From: Candidatus Aminicenantota bacterium
GTDB taxonomy: Bacteria; Acidobacteriota; Aminicenantia; Aminicenantales; Saccharicenantaceae
Direction: 5' to 3'
Length of the DNA: 7,816 nt
Assembly (NCBI GenBank): GCA_011048485.1
Contig: DSDX01000023.1
Coordinates: 1 to 7,816, forward strand
Made by a program: the position numbers and the translations under genes. Below the pieces are notes generated by a model. The model was not told the DNA's origin. It searched no databases and saw only the letters and a list, made by a program, of their open reading frames with translations. Of the stretch, positions 5,223-7,816 are shown in pieces (the first letter of the stretch is position 1; each line of letters starts with the position of its first letter).

Positions 5223-7606
5223 CGCTCCCTCCCCATCCTCACGGACACGCGGCAGGCCGCACCGGCGGGTCTCGGCGCGATCGGGCCCTCGACGGGGCGG
5301 CCGTCGACGAGGACTTCGGCCACGCCGCGCTCGACGCCCGCGCCGTTCTCGACCTCGACGAGGTAGCGGGCCCCGCGAAAAACGCGCTCGACCCGGAAGC
5401 TTTTCCACTCCGCCGGGATGGCCGGGTCGACGACGAGCCCTTCGTAGGACGGCCGGATGCCCAGGATGTCGTCGAAGGCCACGCGATACATCCAGGCCGC
5501 CGTGCCGGTCTGCCAGGAGTGGCTGGCCTTGCCGGCGTCAGGGTGCTCGTCGCTCGTGATGTACTGCGAGTAGACGTAGGGCTCGGCGGAGAACACCGCT
5601 TGATCGATCCGGCCCGGCAAAAGCTTCCGAAAAAGAGCCGAGGCGCGCCCGCCCCTCCCGAGCAGGCACTCGGCCTGGACGGCCCACGCCGCCGGGTGGC
5701 AGAAGACGGCCGCGTTCTCCTTCTTGCCGGCGACGCACCGGGTGACGAGGCCGATCGCCGGGTCGATCTCGCGGAAGGCCGGCGCGCAGATCTTCGGCCC
5801 GTAAGGGGTGTCGAGCCGTTCGGCGACGCTGTCCATCGCCCGGACGAGCCGCGCCCGGTCCGGCAGCCCGGCGATGACGGCCCAGCTCTGGGTGTTGAGG
5901 AAGATCCGGCCGTAGCGGTTGTCCTTGGAGCCGATCCTCTTTCCGGCCTCGCCGAAGGCCCGGATGTACCAGTCACCGTCCCAGGCGTGCTCTTCGATCG
6001 CGTCCACGAGACGGTCCCTCAATCCCCGCACCTCCGGATGCGCATCGGCCACCTTCAGGAAGGCAAGGAGCTCGAGGAGCCGGTTGAGCATGGCCACGTA
6101 AAACATGGCGCCCCAGACGCTCTCGCCGCCGTCGCGGCCGCCGATGTAGTCGAGCGTGTCGTTCCAGTCGCCCCGCCCGAACCGCGGCAGGCCGTGGGGC
6201 CCGAGATCGGCCCCGGCGAAACGCCCCACGGCCAGCAGATGCTCGAGAATGGTCCCCGCCCCGCCGTCGAGAAAGGGCTCGGAGGCGTCGAGCAGGGCGA
6301 GATCGCCAGTCTCCTTGAGGTATTCCGTCAGCGCCAGGACGAACCACAGCGGGTCGTCGCAGTGCCCGGTGAACTCTCCCTGACCGTCGCCGTAGAAATG
6401 GTGGTAGACCTTGCCGTCCCGCCTCATCTGCCGGGCCAGCAAGCCCACGCGCGCCCGGGCCTTGGCCGGATCGGAGACGACGATGGCGATCGTGTCCTGG
6501 GCCGTATCGCGATAGCCGAAGCCGCGGCCGATGCCCCAGTAATAGAAGCTGGCCACGCGCCCGACGTCGAAGGCGACCTTGGCCTGGTAGGGGATCCAGG
6601 CGTTCAGGAAAACGTCCGCCTCGGGCTCGGGCGTGACGGCCCGGGTGCGGCCGAGGACGCGGGCCCACTCGGCCCGGACCCGGTCGAGGGCGGCGTCGGC
6701 CGCCGCGGCGTCGCGGTATCGGCCCACGACCTCGCCCTTCACCCTCTCGAACTCCGTCTTGGCGATGACGCCGAGCGAGAAGACGACGTCGACCGACTCG
6801 TCCGGGCCGAGCTCGAGGTCGACCTGGAGGGCCCCGGCCGCGTTGCCGCAGTCCATGTCCCGCGAGCTCAGGCCTGCCCTGATCCCGAGGGGGTCCGACT
6901 CGTTCCCGTGGGGTCCGATGAACCGCTCGCGCACGGTCTCGTAGGCCGCGACGGGCCGGTTGACCGTGAAATAGGCCCAGCGGTCCCAGGCCTTGTTCTC
7001 CTGGTGCTGGGTGCCCCGCGTCTCCGTCACCCAGTAGGTCTTGGTGGCGAACAGCGCCCCAAGGCGCTTGTCGAACCTGGCCCGGTTGAAGTGCTGGTCG
7101 TCGCACTGGTTGATGAGGTCGACGAGGGCGTGGCCCAGGGCGAATTCGACGTAGCCCACGACCGAGAGCCGGCGGCGGCGCCCCGACCGGTTCGTCAGGA
7201 CGGCCTTCCAGATCTCCCGGTCCTCGTCGACGGGCACGAAAAAGACGACCGACGAGCCGATGCCCTCGACCTCGGCCTCGGCCCGGGTGTAGCCGAATCC
7301 GTGGGCGACCCGGTAGGCCGACGCCGGCTCGCGCCCGACCGGCTGCCAGGTCAGGCTCCACACCTCGCCCGAGTCCCGGTCCTTGACGTAGATGTACTTG
7401 CCCGGCCGGTCGGGGGGGACGTCGTTGATGCGGTAGCGCGTGATCCGGCCGTGGAGGGGGCTGCGGTCGTAAGAGATGCCCCCCCCGTTGGCGGATATCG
7501 TGGCGAAATAGCGGCCGTTCTCGAGGTAATTGATCCAGGGGCTGGGCGTCCGGACGTCGGTGATGAGGAACTCGCGGCCGTCCTCGGAGAAGCGCCCGAA
7601 CGCCAT
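5219..7606 (-). CDS. GH94 family disaccharide phosphorylase (cellobiose/chitobiose phosphorylase type)
   Basis: GH94 enzymes cleave beta-glycosides such as cellobiose, N,N'-diacetylchitobiose or laminaribiose with phosphate, giving alpha-sugar 1-phosphate and free sugar. The 795 residues match the usual ~800 of the two-sugar enzymes, far below cyclic-glucan synthases. The N-terminal beta-sandwich spans about 1-290 (starting FGRFSEDGREFLITDVRTP and PWINYL), followed by a helical linker and an (alpha/alpha)6 barrel from about 325. In the barrel are GIGRGFGYRDTAQD (358-371), GDWND (479-483) whose last Asp483 corresponds to the known general acid, KKENAAVFCHPAAWA (628-642) and SHSWQTGTAAWMYR (695-708), the last two matching the phosphate-binding His and Thr regions. 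SAEPYVYSQY is at 673-682. No signal peptide, so it acts in the cytoplasm. The ATG follows the symporter stop by 6 nt, with GGGGAG 9 nt before it. Which disaccharide is used is not decided; the flanking GH130 gene suggests plant or microbial beta-glycans containing mannose. Confidence 0.92.
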   Translation of the reverse strand: MAFGRFSEDGREFLITDVRTPSPWINYLENGRYFATISANGGGISYDRSPLHGRITRYRINDVPPDRPGKYIYVKDRDSGEVWSLTWQPVGREPASAYRVAHGFGYTRAEAEVEGIGSSVVFFVPVDEDREIWKAVLTNRSGRRRRLSVVGYVEFALGHALVDLINQCDDQHFNRARFDKRLGALFATKTYWVTETRGTQHQENKAWDRWAYFTVNRPVAAYETVRERFIGPHGNESDPLGIRAGLSSRDMDCGNAAGALQVDLELGPDESVDVVFSLGVIAKTEFERVKGEVVGRYRDAAAADAALDRVRAEWARVLGRTRAVTPEPEADVFLNAWIPYQAKVAFDVGRVASFYYWGIGRGFGYRDTAQDTIAIVVSDPAKARARVGLLARQMRRDGKVYHHFYGDGQGEFTGHCDDPLWFVLALTEYLKETGDLALLDASEPFLDGGAGTILEHLLAVGRFAGADLGPHGLPRFGRGDWNDTLDYIGGRDGGESVWGAMFYVAMLNRLLELLAFLKVADAHPEVRGLRDRLVDAIEEHAWDGDWYIRAFGEAGKRIGSKDNRYGRIFLNTQSWAVIAGLPDRARLVRAMDSVAERLDTPYGPKICAPAFREIDPAIGLVTRCVAGKKENAAVFCHPAAWAVQAECLLGRGGRASALFRKLLPGRIDQAVFSAEPYVYSQYITSDEHPDAGKASHSWQTGTAAWMYRVAFDDILGIRPSYEGLVVDPAIPAEWKSFRVERVFRGARYLVEVENGAGVERGVAEVLVDGRPVEGPIAPRPAGAACRVSVRMGRER

Positions 7607-7612
7607 GGCCCC

Positions 7613-7816
7613 TTACTCCCCTTCCCCCTCCTCGTCCCTAATCTTGTCGACGAAGCCCGTATCGGCATGGTCGCGGGCCATGGTCCGGAGGCTGCCGACC
7701 ATGCCCTTGAGATCGATGACGCCGCCGATCGAGAACCAGAACAGGACGAAGACGGACACCCCCAGGAAGATCATCGTGTAGATCCTCCAGAAATGGAACC
7801 AGGCCTCGGTCGAGAC
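7613..7816 (-). CDS. Sodium:solute symporter family protein, C-terminal end (partial)
   Basis: The frame is open to the window edge and gives the last 67 residues of an upstream gene that ends with TAA at 7613-7615. It shows EAWFHFWRIYTMIFLGVSVF then FWFSIGGVIDLKGM, that is a final membrane span (about residues 10-31) and a short cytoplasmic tail with an aspartate/glutamate-rich end (DKIRDEEGEGE). The pattern of a span, an iGGxxDL motif and a short tail with Leu-Arg-Thr and D-x-GFVD resembles the C-terminus of sodium:solute symporter (SSS) carriers found next to sugar-catabolic genes. Only the tail is visible, so the family call is tentative and the transported solute unknown; a small stand-alone membrane protein cannot be excluded. 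Six bases separate it from the GH94 start, and its last codons hold the GH94 ribosome binding site, so the two are surely cotranscribed. Confidence 0.6.
   Translation of the reverse strand, partial: VSTEAWFHFWRIYTMIFLGVSVFVLFWFSIGGVIDLKGMVGSLRTMARDHADTGFVDKIRDEEGEGE

Noticed and set aside
5223..5408. 62-residue N-terminal extension of the GH130 protein
   Set aside because: It overlaps the GH94 gene, is made mostly of Arg, Gly and Pro, and the ATGA junction at 5222-5219 with GGGGAGGGAG before it is the expected coupled start.
4206..5559. Plus-strand open frames of 386 and 176 residues over the GH130 gene and the GH94 3' end
   Set aside because: No family features, unusual composition, and fully opposite the well-conserved GH130 and GH94 reading frames.
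5973..7361. Minus-strand 462-residue open frame inside the GH94 gene
   Set aside because: Arg/Gly/Pro-rich out-of-frame reading of the GH94 gene; GH94 motifs are continuous in the main frame, with no sign of frameshift.
1..7816. tRNA, rRNA, riboswitch, CRISPR array, insertion sequence or prophage remnants
   Set aside because: No cloverleaf, spaced repeats, transposase motifs or terminal inverted repeats were seen on either strand; coding density and composition are uniform.

Overview
The window is a GC-rich, densely coded bacterial segment. Seven protein-coding genes are visible, two of them cut by the window edges; there are no mobile elements, RNA genes or CRISPR arrays. A hydrogenase-maturation protein (HypF), a clostridial/Alvin-type 2[4Fe-4S] ferredoxin and sugar phosphorylases suggest an anaerobic or fermentative heterotroph. 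The high GC and this gene mix would suit a deep-branching group such as Acidobacteriota/Aminicenantes, but that placement is inference and weak; no marker gene is present.

Left part (1-1228, + strand): the C-terminal half of hypF, running toward the middle of the window. It ends in a 20-bp tail-to-tail overlap with a minus-strand gene for an uncharacterised zinc-ribbon membrane protein (1209-1892). That gene has a good sigma70-type promoter and a strong ribosome binding site in front. The rest of the 223-bp gap (1893-2115) is the most AT-rich non-coding stretch of the window and carries a tight cluster of DnaA-box-like 9-mers at 2054-2087.

Middle part (2116-4090, all minus strand, transcribed right to left): a membrane-anchored TPR protein, a small ferredoxin, then an M50/site-2 metalloprotease. 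The TPR and ferredoxin genes each have their own recognisable promoter. The ferredoxin forms a self-contained transcription unit: TTGCCA-N16-TATAAT promoter with a 15-bp palindrome over the -10, perfect Shine-Dalgarno, and an intrinsic terminator. That terminator ends only eight bases before the protease ATG, leaving the protease with no visible promoter or ribosome binding site.

Right part (4230-7816, minus strand): the end of an apparent Na+:solute symporter, a GH94 disaccharide phosphorylase and a GH130 mannoside-type phosphorylase, packed with a 6-nt gap and then an ATGA overlap. Read together they form an import-and-phosphorolysis operon: a disaccharide taken up by ion-coupled transport would be split in the cytoplasm with inorganic phosphate, giving a sugar 1-phosphate without spending ATP. 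The actual substrates cannot be told from the sequence. No wholly new system is evident; the points most worth a second look are the DnaA-box cluster, the terminator abutting the protease start, the palindromic ferredoxin promoter and the unassigned specificity of the GH94-GH130 pair.
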